Assembly: GCA_947627835.1 (NCBI GenBank)
Contig: CANQXM010000029.1
Span: 1 to 13,166, forward strand
Source: an uncultured Bacilli bacterium
Lineage (GTDB): Bacteria; Bacillota_I; Bacilli_A; RF39; UBA660
Length of the DNA stretch: 13,166 nt
Direction of reading: 5' to 3'
The notes beneath the pieces are model-generated. The model was given only the letters and a program-made list of their open reading frames with translations, made no database searches and was not told the origin of the DNA. Made by a program: the position numbers and the translations under genes. Positions 6,701 through 13,166 of this stretch are shown piece by piece; positions within the stretch are counted from its first letter, which is position 1, and each line of letters begins with the position of its first letter.

Positions 6701-7318
6701 ATGGATGGAAATCCTCAACAATATTTTATTTGTTTAGAATATCATTCGAAAGACAAAAAATATGGAAGAACATACATTTCCTTTGGACCAAATGGATTAA
6801 TCTATGATGTAATCTATAAATATTCACTCGAGCAAATTGATTTCTTTTTTGCGACACATTCAAAAACGGACATAATAAATCAAATGAAACAAGATAATGT
6901 GTTATATTTTCTAAAAGAAATTGAAGATATTAACGATATAACCTTTAGTATTCATCACTACGATCAAAAAGAAAGAATCTCTGCAATACTACTTCCAGAA
7001 GGATGTTACTTATTTGATATGGAAAAATACTTTAAAGACTATTTAGATGCCAGTACTCGCAAGAATTTATACAATAAATTAGGTGGATACTTAAATAATC
7101 AACATACGGATGAGAAAACAAAAGATTTTATTCGGATGATTCCAAATGATTCTTCAAATACTTTGTGGGAAGAATATCAAAAACTTCCATATTTTGAACA
7201 AAGAAAGTTACGATTAGTAATATATGAAAATGCCAATGTTGATTTACAAAAAAATTTAAAACTTTCTAAAGAATTTAATCAAGAAAGCGTTTCTAGATTG
7301 TTAAAAAAAGCGGCTTAA
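6701..7318 (+). CDS. conserved-looking hypothetical protein, 205 aa
   Basis: I do not recognise a family. The protein is soluble, with no signal peptide or membrane helix. It opens with beta-strand-like sequence (QQYFICLEYHSKDKKYGRTYISFGP, about 6-30), continues with mixed strands and helices including ISAILLPEGCYLFDMEKYF, and ends in a charged helical half with a basic tail SRLLKKAA. It has good coding character, with codon use like topA rather than the accessory genes. The start is an ATG 12 nt after AAAGG (6685-6689), under its own extended -10 promoter. It lies between topA and xerC, where many Bacilli carry trmFO. It has no resemblance to trmFO (no FAD-binding GxGxxG). Confidence 0.75.
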   Translation: MDGNPQQYFICLEYHSKDKKYGRTYISFGPNGLIYDVIYKYSLEQIDFFFATHSKTDIINQMKQDNVLYFLKEIEDINDITFSIHHYDQKERISAILLPEGCYLFDMEKYFKDYLDASTRKNLYNKLGGYLNNQHTDEKTKDFIRMIPNDSSNTLWEEYQKLPYFEQRKLRLVIYENANVDLQKNLKLSKEFNQESVSRLLKKAA

Positions 7319-7328
7319 ATGGGCAAAC

Positions 7329-7357
7329 TTTACAAAAATAGCAAAATAAAGTATAAT
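7329..7357 (+). promoter_or_regulatory. sigma-A-type promoter for the hypothetical gene at 7383
   Basis: A -35 element TTTACA (7329-7334) and a perfect -10 element TATAAT (7352-7357) are separated by 17 bp, ending 25 bp before the start codon. This is a near-consensus promoter in the 64-nt gap between the two hypothetical genes. Confidence 0.75.
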
Positions 7358-7382
7358 AAAGCACCAAAAGAAGGGGTTTATT

Positions 7383-8051
7383 ATGTCAAAAGTGAGTATG
7401 AAAGTGCAAAACATCTTAGAAATACAAAAAATAATTGAAGAATATAATGATTTTTTACTTCGTTTAGAAATAATTGGGGAAGACACTTTTCCTTATCAGA
7501 AAAAAACGTTTAATCAAGAACGCTATCAAAAAATGACTCCAAGAAGAATAATTTTAGAATTACAAGCATTAAAAGGAATATATTGTAACCTAGAGAAAAA
7601 ATATTTAATGCATTTTTTAGGATACAATAGTGCCCTAAACGAATATACAATTGGAGAAATTCATCATATGCAAGTAGATTTAGAAGAATTTCTTTTATTA
7701 GTTCGATTGTATCAAGAACTAACCCACCAGCAATTATTTAAGATTCCATACCCACAAGATTTCCAACTCCATTTGCCAAGATTACAAAAAATGACAGTTC
7801 AAGAATTAAAAAAATACATGGAAACCGAAAAAATATACCCATTAAACCCATATATAAATCAAATGCCTGCTATAGATTTATGGGAAACTTATAAAGAAAT
7901 ATGCCAATCCAAAAATAAACAATACTATAACTTATATGAAGAATCTGAAAGCCAAGAAGAATTTTTATCAGAAGAAGAACTGATGACAAGTTATGGCCAA
8001 GAAATAGAAGATATAAGAAAAATAAATAGAAGAAAAGAAAGTAATGCATAA
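7383..8051 (+). CDS. hypothetical protein, 222 aa, helical and charged
   Basis: No family is recognised. The protein is predicted soluble and mostly alpha-helical: helices around 5-30 (VQNILEIQKIIEEYNDFLLR), 50-80 and 95-120, then a proline-containing patch (KIPYPQDFQLHLP) and a helix LQKMTVQELKKYMETEK. The C-terminal tail is very acidic (EESESQEEFLSEEE) and then turns basic (RKINRRKESN), suggesting a disordered interaction tail. The start is an ATG after AAGGGG (7371-7376), with its own promoter upstream. The xerC gene begins 27 nt later, so the two are probably co-transcribed. That linkage is the only clue to function; it does not look like a recombinase or an antitoxin of a known family. 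Confidence 0.75.
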   Translation: MSKVSMKVQNILEIQKIIEEYNDFLLRLEIIGEDTFPYQKKTFNQERYQKMTPRRIILELQALKGIYCNLEKKYLMHFLGYNSALNEYTIGEIHHMQVDLEEFLLLVRLYQELTHQQLFKIPYPQDFQLHLPRLQKMTVQELKKYMETEKIYPLNPYINQMPAIDLWETYKEICQSKNKQYYNLYEESESQEEFLSEEELMTSYGQEIEDIRKINRRKESNA

Positions 8052-8057
8052 AACTTT

Positions 8058-8071
8058 CTTTTTATAAAAAG
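8058..8071 (+). repeat. 14-bp perfect palindrome at the xerC ribosome binding site
   Basis: The sequence CTTTTTATAAAAAG is its own reverse complement and ends inside the xerC ribosome binding site. It may be an operator or only low-complexity AT sequence. Confidence 0.3.
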
Positions 8072-8078
8072 GGATATT

Positions 8079-9002
8079 ATGAAAGAAGAAAAAAAAGAAA
8101 TACAGGAATTTATAAATAAAAATTCTCACGTAAACAAATATATCAAATACTTAAAAAATGAACGAAATTATAGTGAAAATACGCTACTTGCTTATGAAAA
8201 AGAACTAATAAAATTTCAAACATTTTTAAAAGAAGAAAAAATAAAAGAAACGGCAATTACCAAGGAACAAATTCGCTGTTTTTTAAAGCAATTAGATCAA
8301 CAAAAGCAAAAAAAATCAACCATATCCCATGTGGTAAGCGTATTGCGTTCTTATTATGATTATTTACTAAGAGAAGACATTATAAAAGAAAATATCATGC
8401 ATCAAATAAAGAATCCCAAAATTTCAAAAAAATTGCCGAATTTTCTATCAACGATGGAATTAGAAGAATTATTTCAAAAAAGAGAATTAAAAACTCCATA
8501 TGATATTCGTAATCGTCTAATTATTGAACTTTTATATGCTACTGGAATGCGCGTTTCGGAATTAATTAATTTAAAACTAAAAGATATCCAAAAAGAAGAA
8601 AAAATCATTAAAACGATGGGAAAAGGGACAAAAGAAAGAATTGTATATTATGGAGAATACGCCGAAGAAATGCTCAAAAAATATATAACGGATGCACGCC
8701 CATTTCTATTAGACGGAAAAGAAAGCGAATATTTATTAGTCGGAAAAAATACAACAAAGTTAACACGGCAAAGAATCCGCGGAATTTTAGAAGAAGAAGT
8801 CCAAAAAGTAGGATTACAACATCATATTTCTCCTCACGTTTTACGCCATACATTTGCCACCCAATTATTAAATAACGGTGCGGATATCAGAAGCGTCCAA
8901 GAACTTTTAGGTCATGCCAATTTAAGCACTACACAAATTTACACCCATATTACCAGCGAACAATTGAGAAAAGTATATCGCGATAATATGCCAAGAAAAT
9001 AA
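8079..9002 (+). CDS. xerC: tyrosine recombinase XerC-like
   Basis: Site-specific tyrosine recombinase of the XerC/XerD type, expected to resolve chromosome dimers at dif together with a partner. The N-terminal SAM-like DNA-binding domain spans about 15-105 (YIKYLKNERNYSENTLLAYEKEL) and the catalytic domain about 120-300. The catalytic residues are Arg158 (ATGMRVSE), Lys182 (GKGTKER), His253 and Arg256 (HVLRHTFA), His279 (LLGHANLSTT) and the nucleophile Tyr288 (IYTH). The 307-residue length is typical for Xer proteins. Position downstream of topA matches the topA-xerC order of Bacilli, so XerC is preferred over XerD or a phage integrase. The start is an ATG after AAAAAGGG (8066-8073). Confidence 0.9.
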   Translation: MKEEKKEIQEFINKNSHVNKYIKYLKNERNYSENTLLAYEKELIKFQTFLKEEKIKETAITKEQIRCFLKQLDQQKQKKSTISHVVSVLRSYYDYLLREDIIKENIMHQIKNPKISKKLPNFLSTMELEELFQKRELKTPYDIRNRLIIELLYATGMRVSELINLKLKDIQKEEKIIKTMGKGTKERIVYYGEYAEEMLKKYITDARPFLLDGKESEYLLVGKNTTKLTRQRIRGILEEEVQKVGLQHHISPHVLRHTFATQLLNNGADIRSVQELLGHANLSTTQIYTHITSEQLRKVYRDNMPRK

Positions 9003-9010
9003 GAAACTAT

Positions 9011-9019
9011 GTTATAATA
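9011..9019 (+). promoter_or_regulatory. extended -10 promoter of ppdK
   Basis: TGTTATAAT carries a TG one base before a perfect TATAAT (9014-9019). No good -35 hexamer is found 17 bp upstream, which is usual for extended -10 promoters. It lies just after the xerC stop and 26 bp before the ppdK start. Confidence 0.6.
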
Positions 9020-9044
9020 CTTCTATAGAAAGTGAAGGTATGAC

Positions 9045-11684
9045 ATGAAATACGTATATTCCTTTAAAGAAGGAAATAAAGATATGAGAGATATCTTAGG
9101 TGGAAAAGGTGCTAACTTGGCAGAAATGACCAATTTAGGATTACCAATTCCCCAAGGTTTTACAATTTCAACAGAGGCCTGTACAAAATATTACGAACAG
9201 GGAAAACAAATCTCTAAAGAAATCGAAGAACAAATCCTAGTTGCTTTAAAAGAACTAGAAAAAAAACAAGGAAAAACATTTGGAAGTACAACAGATCCTC
9301 TATTAGTATCAGTTCGTTCAGGAGCAAGAGCATCTATGCCTGGTATGATGGATACCATTTTAAATTTAGGACTCAATGATGAATCTGTGGAAGGATTTGC
9401 TAAGAAAACAAACAATCCGCGGTTTGCTTACGATTCTTATCGCCGATTTATCCAAATGTATTCGGATGTGGTAATGGAAGTACCAAAGTCCTTCTTTGAA
9501 AAAATTATCGATGAAATCAAAGAAGAGAAAAAAGTAACTTATGATACAGAATTAACTGCTGATGACTTAAAAGAATTAATCAAACGCTTTAAAAAAGTTT
9601 ATAAAGATGCCATGAATGGAGAAGAATTCCCACAAGATCCAAAAGAACAATTAATGGGAGCCGTAAAAGCAGTCTTCCGTTCTTGGGATAATCCTCGTGC
9701 CATAGTTTATCGAAGAATGAATGATATTCCAAGTAGTTGGGGAACAGCAGTAAATGTCCAAGCAATGGTTTTTGGAAATATGGGAAATACATCTGGTACT
9801 GGAGTAGCATTTACTAGAAATCCTTCAACCGGTGAAAAAGGCATCTATGGTGAATACTTAATTAATGCCCAAGGAGAAGACGTAGTAGCCGGAGTTCGTA
9901 CTCCACAGCCAATTTCTAAACTAGCAAGTGACTTGCCAGAATGCTATGAAGAGTTCATGAAAATAGCAAATCAATTAGAAGAACACTATAAAGACATGCA
10001 AGATATGGAATTTACCATTCAAGAAGGAAAACTTTACTTCCTTCAAACTAGAAATGGAAAACGTACTGCACAAGCAGCAATTAACATAGCTTGTGATTTA
10101 GTAGATGAAGGAAAAATTACGAAAGAAGAAGCTTTATTAAGAATTGAAGCAAAATCATTAGATCAACTTCTTCACCCAACATTCAATAAAGAATCTCTAA
10201 AAAATGGCAAAGTAATTGGGAATGCGCTTCCAGCAAGTCCAGGAGCAGCAGCTGGGAAAATTGTCTTTACTGCCGAAGACGCAAAAGAGCAAGGAATCGG
10301 TGGCAAAGGAGAACGAGTAATTTTAGTAAGACTTGAAACAACCCCAGAAGACATTGAAGGAATGGTAGCTTCTCAAGGAATTTTAACAGTTCGTGGAGGA
10401 ATGACTAGTCATGCTGCAGTGGTTGCACGTGGTATGGGAACCTGCTGTGTATCTGGTTGTGGTGAAATTAAAATTAACGAAGAAAAGAAAGAATTTACAA
10501 TTGGTGGAAAAACATTCCACGAAGGAGATTACATTTCTCTAGATGGCTCAACCGGAACAATTTATGATGGAGATATTAAAACAGAAGAAGCTTCAGTAAC
10601 TGGTAATTTTGGTCGAATTATGGAGTGGGCGGATGAATATCGAAGATTAAAAATTCGTACTAACGCAGATAATCCAAGAGATACCAAAAATGCAGTTCAT
10701 TTAGGAGCAGAAGGAATTGGCTTATGTCGTACAGAGCACATGTTCTTTGATGAAGAACGAATTCCTAAAATTAGAAAAATGATTCTATCAGAAACCGTAG
10801 AAGAACGAGAAAAAGCATTAAATGAGTTAATTCCATTCCAAAAAGGCGACTTTAAAGCTATGTATGAAGAACTAAAAGGCTTGCCAATGACAGTTCGTTA
10901 CTTAGATCCACCACTTCATGAGTTTTTACCAACAGAAGAGGAAGAAATTGCCTCTCTTGCAAAGGACATGGGCGTAACCATAGAACACCTAAAAAATAAA
11001 TGCGCTGAATTACATGAATTTAACCCAATGATGGGACATCGTGGGTGCCGTCTTGCTGTAACCTATCCTGAAATTGCCAGGATGCAAACTCGTGCTTTAA
11101 TGGAAGCTGCTATTGAAGTAAAAAACGAAAAAGGATACGATATTATTCCAGAAATTATGATTCCATTAGTAGGAGAAGTAAAAGAATTTGATTTTGTAAA
11201 AAATATTGTGGTAGAGACAGCAGAACTTGTCAAAAAAGAAAAACATAGTGATATGTCTTATCATATTGGAACAATGATTGAAATTCCTCGTGCAGCTTTA
11301 ACAGCAGACAAAATTGCAGAAAGTGCCGAATTCTTCTCTTTTGGAACAAATGACTTAACGCAAATGACCTTTGGTTTCTCGAGAGATGATGCTGGAAAAT
11401 TCTTAGGTGCCTATTATGAAAATAAAATTTATGAATCAGACCCATTTGCTAAACTAGATCAAGAAGGAGTTGGACAACTTGTTCAAATGGCTGCTGAAAA
11501 AGGAAGAAAAGTAAGAAAAGATATCAAATTAGGCATTTGTGGAGAACATGGAGGAGAACCATCAAGCATTGAATTCTGCCATAAGATAGGTTTAAATTAC
11601 GTTTCTTGCTCTCCGTTCCGTGTACCAATTGCAAGACTTGCAGCAGCACAAGCCAGTATCAAAGAAGGGATGAATAAGGAATAA
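9045..11684 (+). CDS. ppdK: pyruvate, phosphate dikinase
   Basis: This enzyme interconverts pyruvate + ATP + phosphate and PEP + AMP + pyrophosphate, in the cytoplasm, in glycolysis or gluconeogenesis of fermentative bacteria. Its order is a nucleotide-binding ATP-grasp domain (GGKGANLAEM near 19-28, SVRSGARASMPGMMDT near 90-105), the swivelling phosphohistidine domain with His456 in GGMTSHAAVVARGMG, and a C-terminal PEP/pyruvate TIM barrel with GLCRTEHMFF, EIMIPLVG, SFGTNDLTQM and catalytic Cys832 in CGEHGGEP. The Thr in TSH is the site of inactivating phosphorylation in organisms with the PpsR/RP1 regulator, which is not in this window. The 879-residue length is standard and intact. The start is an ATG 4 nt after GAAGGT (9035-9040); an out-of-frame ATG at 9041 stops at once. 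It is a single-gene unit with its own promoter and terminator. Confidence 0.97.
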   Translation: MKYVYSFKEGNKDMRDILGGKGANLAEMTNLGLPIPQGFTISTEACTKYYEQGKQISKEIEEQILVALKELEKKQGKTFGSTTDPLLVSVRSGARASMPGMMDTILNLGLNDESVEGFAKKTNNPRFAYDSYRRFIQMYSDVVMEVPKSFFEKIIDEIKEEKKVTYDTELTADDLKELIKRFKKVYKDAMNGEEFPQDPKEQLMGAVKAVFRSWDNPRAIVYRRMNDIPSSWGTAVNVQAMVFGNMGNTSGTGVAFTRNPSTGEKGIYGEYLINAQGEDVVAGVRTPQPISKLASDLPECYEEFMKIANQLEEHYKDMQDMEFTIQEGKLYFLQTRNGKRTAQAAINIACDLVDEGKITKEEALLRIEAKSLDQLLHPTFNKESLKNGKVIGNALPASPGAAAGKIVFTAEDAKEQGIGGKGERVILVRLETTPEDIEGMVASQGILTVRGGMTSHAAVVARGMGTCCVSGCGEIKINEEKKEFTIGGKTFHEGDYISLDGSTGTIYDGDIKTEEASVTGNFGRIMEWADEYRRLKIRTNADNPRDTKNAVHLGAEGIGLCRTEHMFFDEERIPKIRKMILSETVEEREKALNELIPFQKGDFKAMYEELKGLPMTVRYLDPPLHEFLPTEEEEIASLAKDMGVTIEHLKNKCAELHEFNPMMGHRGCRLAVTYPEIARMQTRALMEAAIEVKNEKGYDIIPEIMIPLVGEVKEFDFVKNIVVETAELVKKEKHSDMSYHIGTMIEIPRAALTADKIAESAEFFSFGTNDLTQMTFGFSRDDAGKFLGAYYENKIYESDPFAKLDQEGVGQLVQMAAEKGRKVRKDIKLGICGEHGGEPSSIEFCHKIGLNYVSCSPFRVPIARLAAAQASIKEGMNKE

Positions 11685-11702
11685 AATACAATATTTGTAT
11701 TT
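11684..11702 (+). repeat. 8-bp hairpin directly after the ppdK stop
   Basis: The arms AAATACAA (11684-11691) and TTGTATTT (11695-11702) enclose a 3-nt loop. No run of T follows, so it is not a full intrinsic terminator; it may protect the mRNA 3' end or be chance. Confidence 0.35.
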
Positions 11703-11804
11703 ATTCCAGTAATTATTGGGGAAAAAGTAATTTATAAAAAATACTTCTTAGATAATTACAATGTTTATCAAACCCAAAAAAAGTGAAATTTATATAAAAT
11801 ATTT

Positions 11805-11847
11805 AAGACTAAGATGACTTAATGTCGTATATCTTAGTCTTTTTTTA
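11805..11847 (+). terminator. intrinsic terminator downstream of ppdK
   Basis: A perfect 11-bp stem AAGACTAAGAT / ATCTTAGTCTT (11805-11815 and 11831-11841) has a 15-nt loop that itself can pair GAC with GTC. It is followed by a T-run (11841-11846). It lies 120 nt after the ppdK stop; I see no gene between the two. The T-run is on the + strand, so it ends ppdK transcription. Confidence 0.88.
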
Positions 11848-11849
11848 GG

Positions 11850-11862
11850 CTTGTGCGACAAG
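11850..11862 (+). promoter_or_regulatory. small dyad before the dead XRE regulator
   Basis: CTTGT-GCG-ACAAG is a perfect 5-bp dyad with a 3-bp centre, lying between the terminator and the Shine-Dalgarno of the XRE pseudogene. Position and size suit an autoregulatory operator of a helix-turn-helix repressor, but chance is not excluded. Confidence 0.3.
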
Positions 11863-11880
11863 ATTTAGGAGGTATAAAAA

Positions 11881-12290
11881 ATGCGATTACTATATACTAA
11901 ACCAGAGTTAGAAGATTTATCTCAAGGTTCAAGAATATCATTTTCTAGACAGTTTAGACTCATGACGTAAGATGAAGTATCAGACAAACTAGGATTGACT
12001 GGAGAATGTAAGAAAAAAACTATGACAAGATATGAAAAGGTGGGAAGAAATCCTATGAATATTTAAACTGGCTAATCAGGGATATTTTTTTGATATATCA
12101 GACAATGTAAATTCCAGTGTTTTTGCATATGATTGAGAGAAAATAGTTGATGATTGTGGAGATAAATATTGGGGTGTTTATTTTTGGATATATGATGGTA
12201 CAGAAAAAAGTTTATTATTAAAATAAAATACCAATACTTGTAATAAAAAGAGATAATGGATATAATTCTTTTGTAAGAGTTTTCATATGA
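11881..12290 (+). pseudogene. degraded XRE-family helix-turn-helix regulator
   Basis: A perfect AGGAGGT (11867-11873) stands 7 nt before the ATG. The translation starts MRLLYTKPELEDLSQGSRIS and contains a recognisable XRE helix-turn-helix: FRLMT-stop-DEVSDKLGLTG, then MTRYEKVGRNP, in which the stop (TAA, 11968-11970) stands where a Gln codon (CAA) is usual. A second TAA occurs at 12064, and reading resumes one base later as KLANQGYFFDIS. A TGA at 12134 follows, then YWGVYFWIYDGTEKSLLL. After another shift near 12221 it reads IPILVIKRDNGYNSFVRVFI and stops at TGA (12288-12290). There are at least two stops and two frameshifts, so it is dead. The C-terminal part is of unknown family; it could belong to the same gene or to a second, fused fragment. 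Confidence 0.75.
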
Positions 12291-12328
12291 ATAATAAAAG
12301 CAAAATAGTCTGAGATTAATAATAGTTT

Positions 12329-12363
12329 AGATTGTTAAAAAGTTAGCAATCTTTCTCTTTTTT
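12329..12363 (+). terminator. intrinsic terminator after the XRE pseudogene
   Basis: The arms AGATTGTTAA (12329-12338) and TTAGCAATCT (12343-12352) form a 10-bp stem with one G-T pair and a 4-nt loop, followed by a T-rich tail ending in six T (12358-12363). It sits 38 nt after the last stop of the pseudogene and insulates the surface-protein gene from upstream. Confidence 0.75.
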
Positions 12364-12460
12364 AATCACTTCAAGATTTGAGTTTCAGCGAAAAAAATAG
12401 AGGATATGAAAAAAGAAAAATTATATCATTTTCTATTAATTATAGAATTTTTCAAAACAG

Positions 12461-12507
12461 CTCAAATATATTATTTTTTAATAGAATATGATAGAATATA
12501 TTTTGAG
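12461..12507 (+). promoter_or_regulatory. imperfect inverted repeat over the leader of the surface-protein gene
   Basis: CTCAAATATATT (12461-12472) pairs with AATATATTTTGAG (12495-12507) with one bulged T. The centre holds the direct repeat ATAGAATATG/ATAGAATATA and a possible extended -10 TGATAGAAT (12489-12497). No good -35 is seen. The right arm abuts the AAGGAG ribosome binding site. Operator or RNA hairpin are both possible; the role is inferred. The rest of 12291-12523 shows nothing else except the terminator at 12329. Confidence 0.35.
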
Positions 12508-12523
12508 AAGGAGTATTGTTCTA

Positions 12524-13166
12524 ATGAAAAAGATTTTTAAAAATAAGAAAGTGCTTATATGTTTGGGAATATTGTTCGTTCTTATCATTTTAGGAAGTGG
12601 AATTACTTGTTATTTCGTAATTAAAAATAAACAGAATGCTAATCTTAAACCTAATGATCATTCAAGTGAAGCTATAGAAAAAGAAGAGATTGTCAAGGTG
12701 ATTTTTGATGCTAATGGTGGAAGTGCTGTAGGAAGTTTAGAAATAGAAAAAGGTAGTATCATTGAGAACCCTGATAATCCAATCAGAGAAGGATACCAAT
12801 TTGTTTCATGGCTTTACAATGAAGAAGAATTTGATTTTACGACTCCTATTCAGGAAAATATAATACTAAAGGCAAAGTGGGAAAAGAAAGAAGAAGAGAC
12901 GAATCCTTCAAGTAGTAGTTCAAATAATCAAAATAATCTATCTGGCACAAGTTCTGGCACAAATTCTGGCACAAGTTCGGCTTCTTCAAATATTGATAAA
13001 TTTAATTTAAATGATAATATTTCTGTTACATTCAATTTTGTTAATTGGAGCCAGCCAGGAGGCTATTATTTTATAACCAATATGGATACTGTTTTACCGC
13101 AACTAACAGGGAAAAAAAGTATTACAGTTGGTTGGGATGAAGATAAAGTGGGAAATGGTATTGATG
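12524..13166 (+). CDS. membrane-anchored surface protein with InlB B-repeat (partial, runs off the right edge)
   Basis: 214 codons are visible without a stop. Residues 1-9 are basic (MKKIFKNKK), 10-33 form one membrane segment (VLICLGILFVLIILGSGITC) with no good lipobox at the Cys, so this is a signal-anchor with the rest outside the cell. Residues 57-119 form one InlB B / Listeria-Bacteroides repeat: VIFDANGGS, then GYQFVSWLYNEEEFDF, ending ENIILKAKWE. A Ser/Asn/Gly/Thr linker (126-155) contains three SGT(S/N) units. Past residue 158 a new domain begins (ISVTFNFVNWSQPGGYYFITN) that I do not recognise. Such repeats occur in adhesins and other surface proteins of gut Firmicutes. The start is an ATG 10 nt after AAGGAG (12508-12513). 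Confidence 0.85.
   Translation, partial: MKKIFKNKKVLICLGILFVLIILGSGITCYFVIKNKQNANLKPNDHSSEAIEKEEIVKVIFDANGGSAVGSLEIEKGSIIENPDNPIREGYQFVSWLYNEEEFDFTTPIQENIILKAKWEKKEEETNPSSSSSNNQNNLSGTSSGTNSGTSSASSNIDKFNLNDNISVTFNFVNWSQPGGYYFITNMDTVLPQLTGKKSITVGWDEDKVGNGID
12941..12976 (+). repeat. three tandem 12-bp units in the surface-protein linker
   Basis: The 12-base unit TCTGGCACAAGT occurs three times head to tail (middle copy AAT in place of AGT), encoding SGTS-SGTN-SGTS. The unit is a multiple of three, so changes in copy number would lengthen or shorten the linker without breaking the frame. Confidence 0.85.

Noticed and set aside
8079..9002. The tyrosine recombinase as the integrase of a mobile element in this window
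   Set aside because: Its sequence, length and position after topA fit chromosomal XerC, and no element ends are seen around it.
9191..11445. Minus-strand open frames inside ppdK
   Set aside because: They are antisense shadows of a strongly conserved gene, without ribosome binding sites or family features.
12406..12540. A 44-codon ORF (starts MKKEKLYHF) overlapping the start of the surface-protein gene
   Set aside because: Its AGAGG is only 2 nt from the ATG, the composition is plain AT-rich sequence, and it overlaps a better-supported gene in another frame.

Overview
The window comes from a strongly AT-rich, low-GC Gram-positive genome. The gene order lepB, rbgA, rnhB, topA, xerC is a familiar Bacilli-type arrangement. 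TGA is used as a normal stop (rbgA and topA both end in TGA) and Trp is TGG, so this is not a mycoplasma code 4 organism. An uncultured gut Bacillota lineage near Erysipelotrichia or the RF39-like Bacilli would fit, but that placement is inference. All supported genes lie on the + strand.

Region 1 (1-682): a possible protein tail, a good sigma-A-type promoter and signal peptidase I (lepB). Region 2 (about 683-3100) is an accessory insert between lepB and rbgA. It holds a P-loop kinase and a peptidase S51-like protein as a coupled pair, a stretch of degraded sequence, and a full-length RhuM-family gene. The kinase/S51 pair is bracketed by a 15-bp inverted repeat. The RhuM unit is bracketed by a 43-bp direct repeat (41/43 identical) that duplicates the ribosome binding site, start codon and first nine codons of rbgA. 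The upstream copy is a dead 5' stub and the downstream copy drives the intact gene.

Region 3 (3101-9002) is housekeeping: rbgA (50S ribosome assembly GTPase), rnhB (RNase HII) and topA (topoisomerase I) are packed with overlaps or a 6-nt gap. Two unrecognised soluble proteins follow, each with its own convincing promoter, then a XerC-type tyrosine recombinase. Region 4 (9003-11841) is ppdK, full length with all catalytic residues, driven from an extended -10 promoter and ending in a strong intrinsic terminator.

Region 5 (11842-13166) is accessory again: a wrecked XRE-type regulator with a perfect Shine-Dalgarno but several stops and frameshifts, a second terminator, and the first 214 codons of a membrane-anchored surface protein with one InlB B-type (Listeria-Bacteroides) repeat. 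That gene runs off the right edge.

The most interesting signal is the RhuM insertion that rebuilds the 5' end of an essential ribosome-assembly gene. RbgA is now translated from a start codon overlapping the RhuM stop codon.
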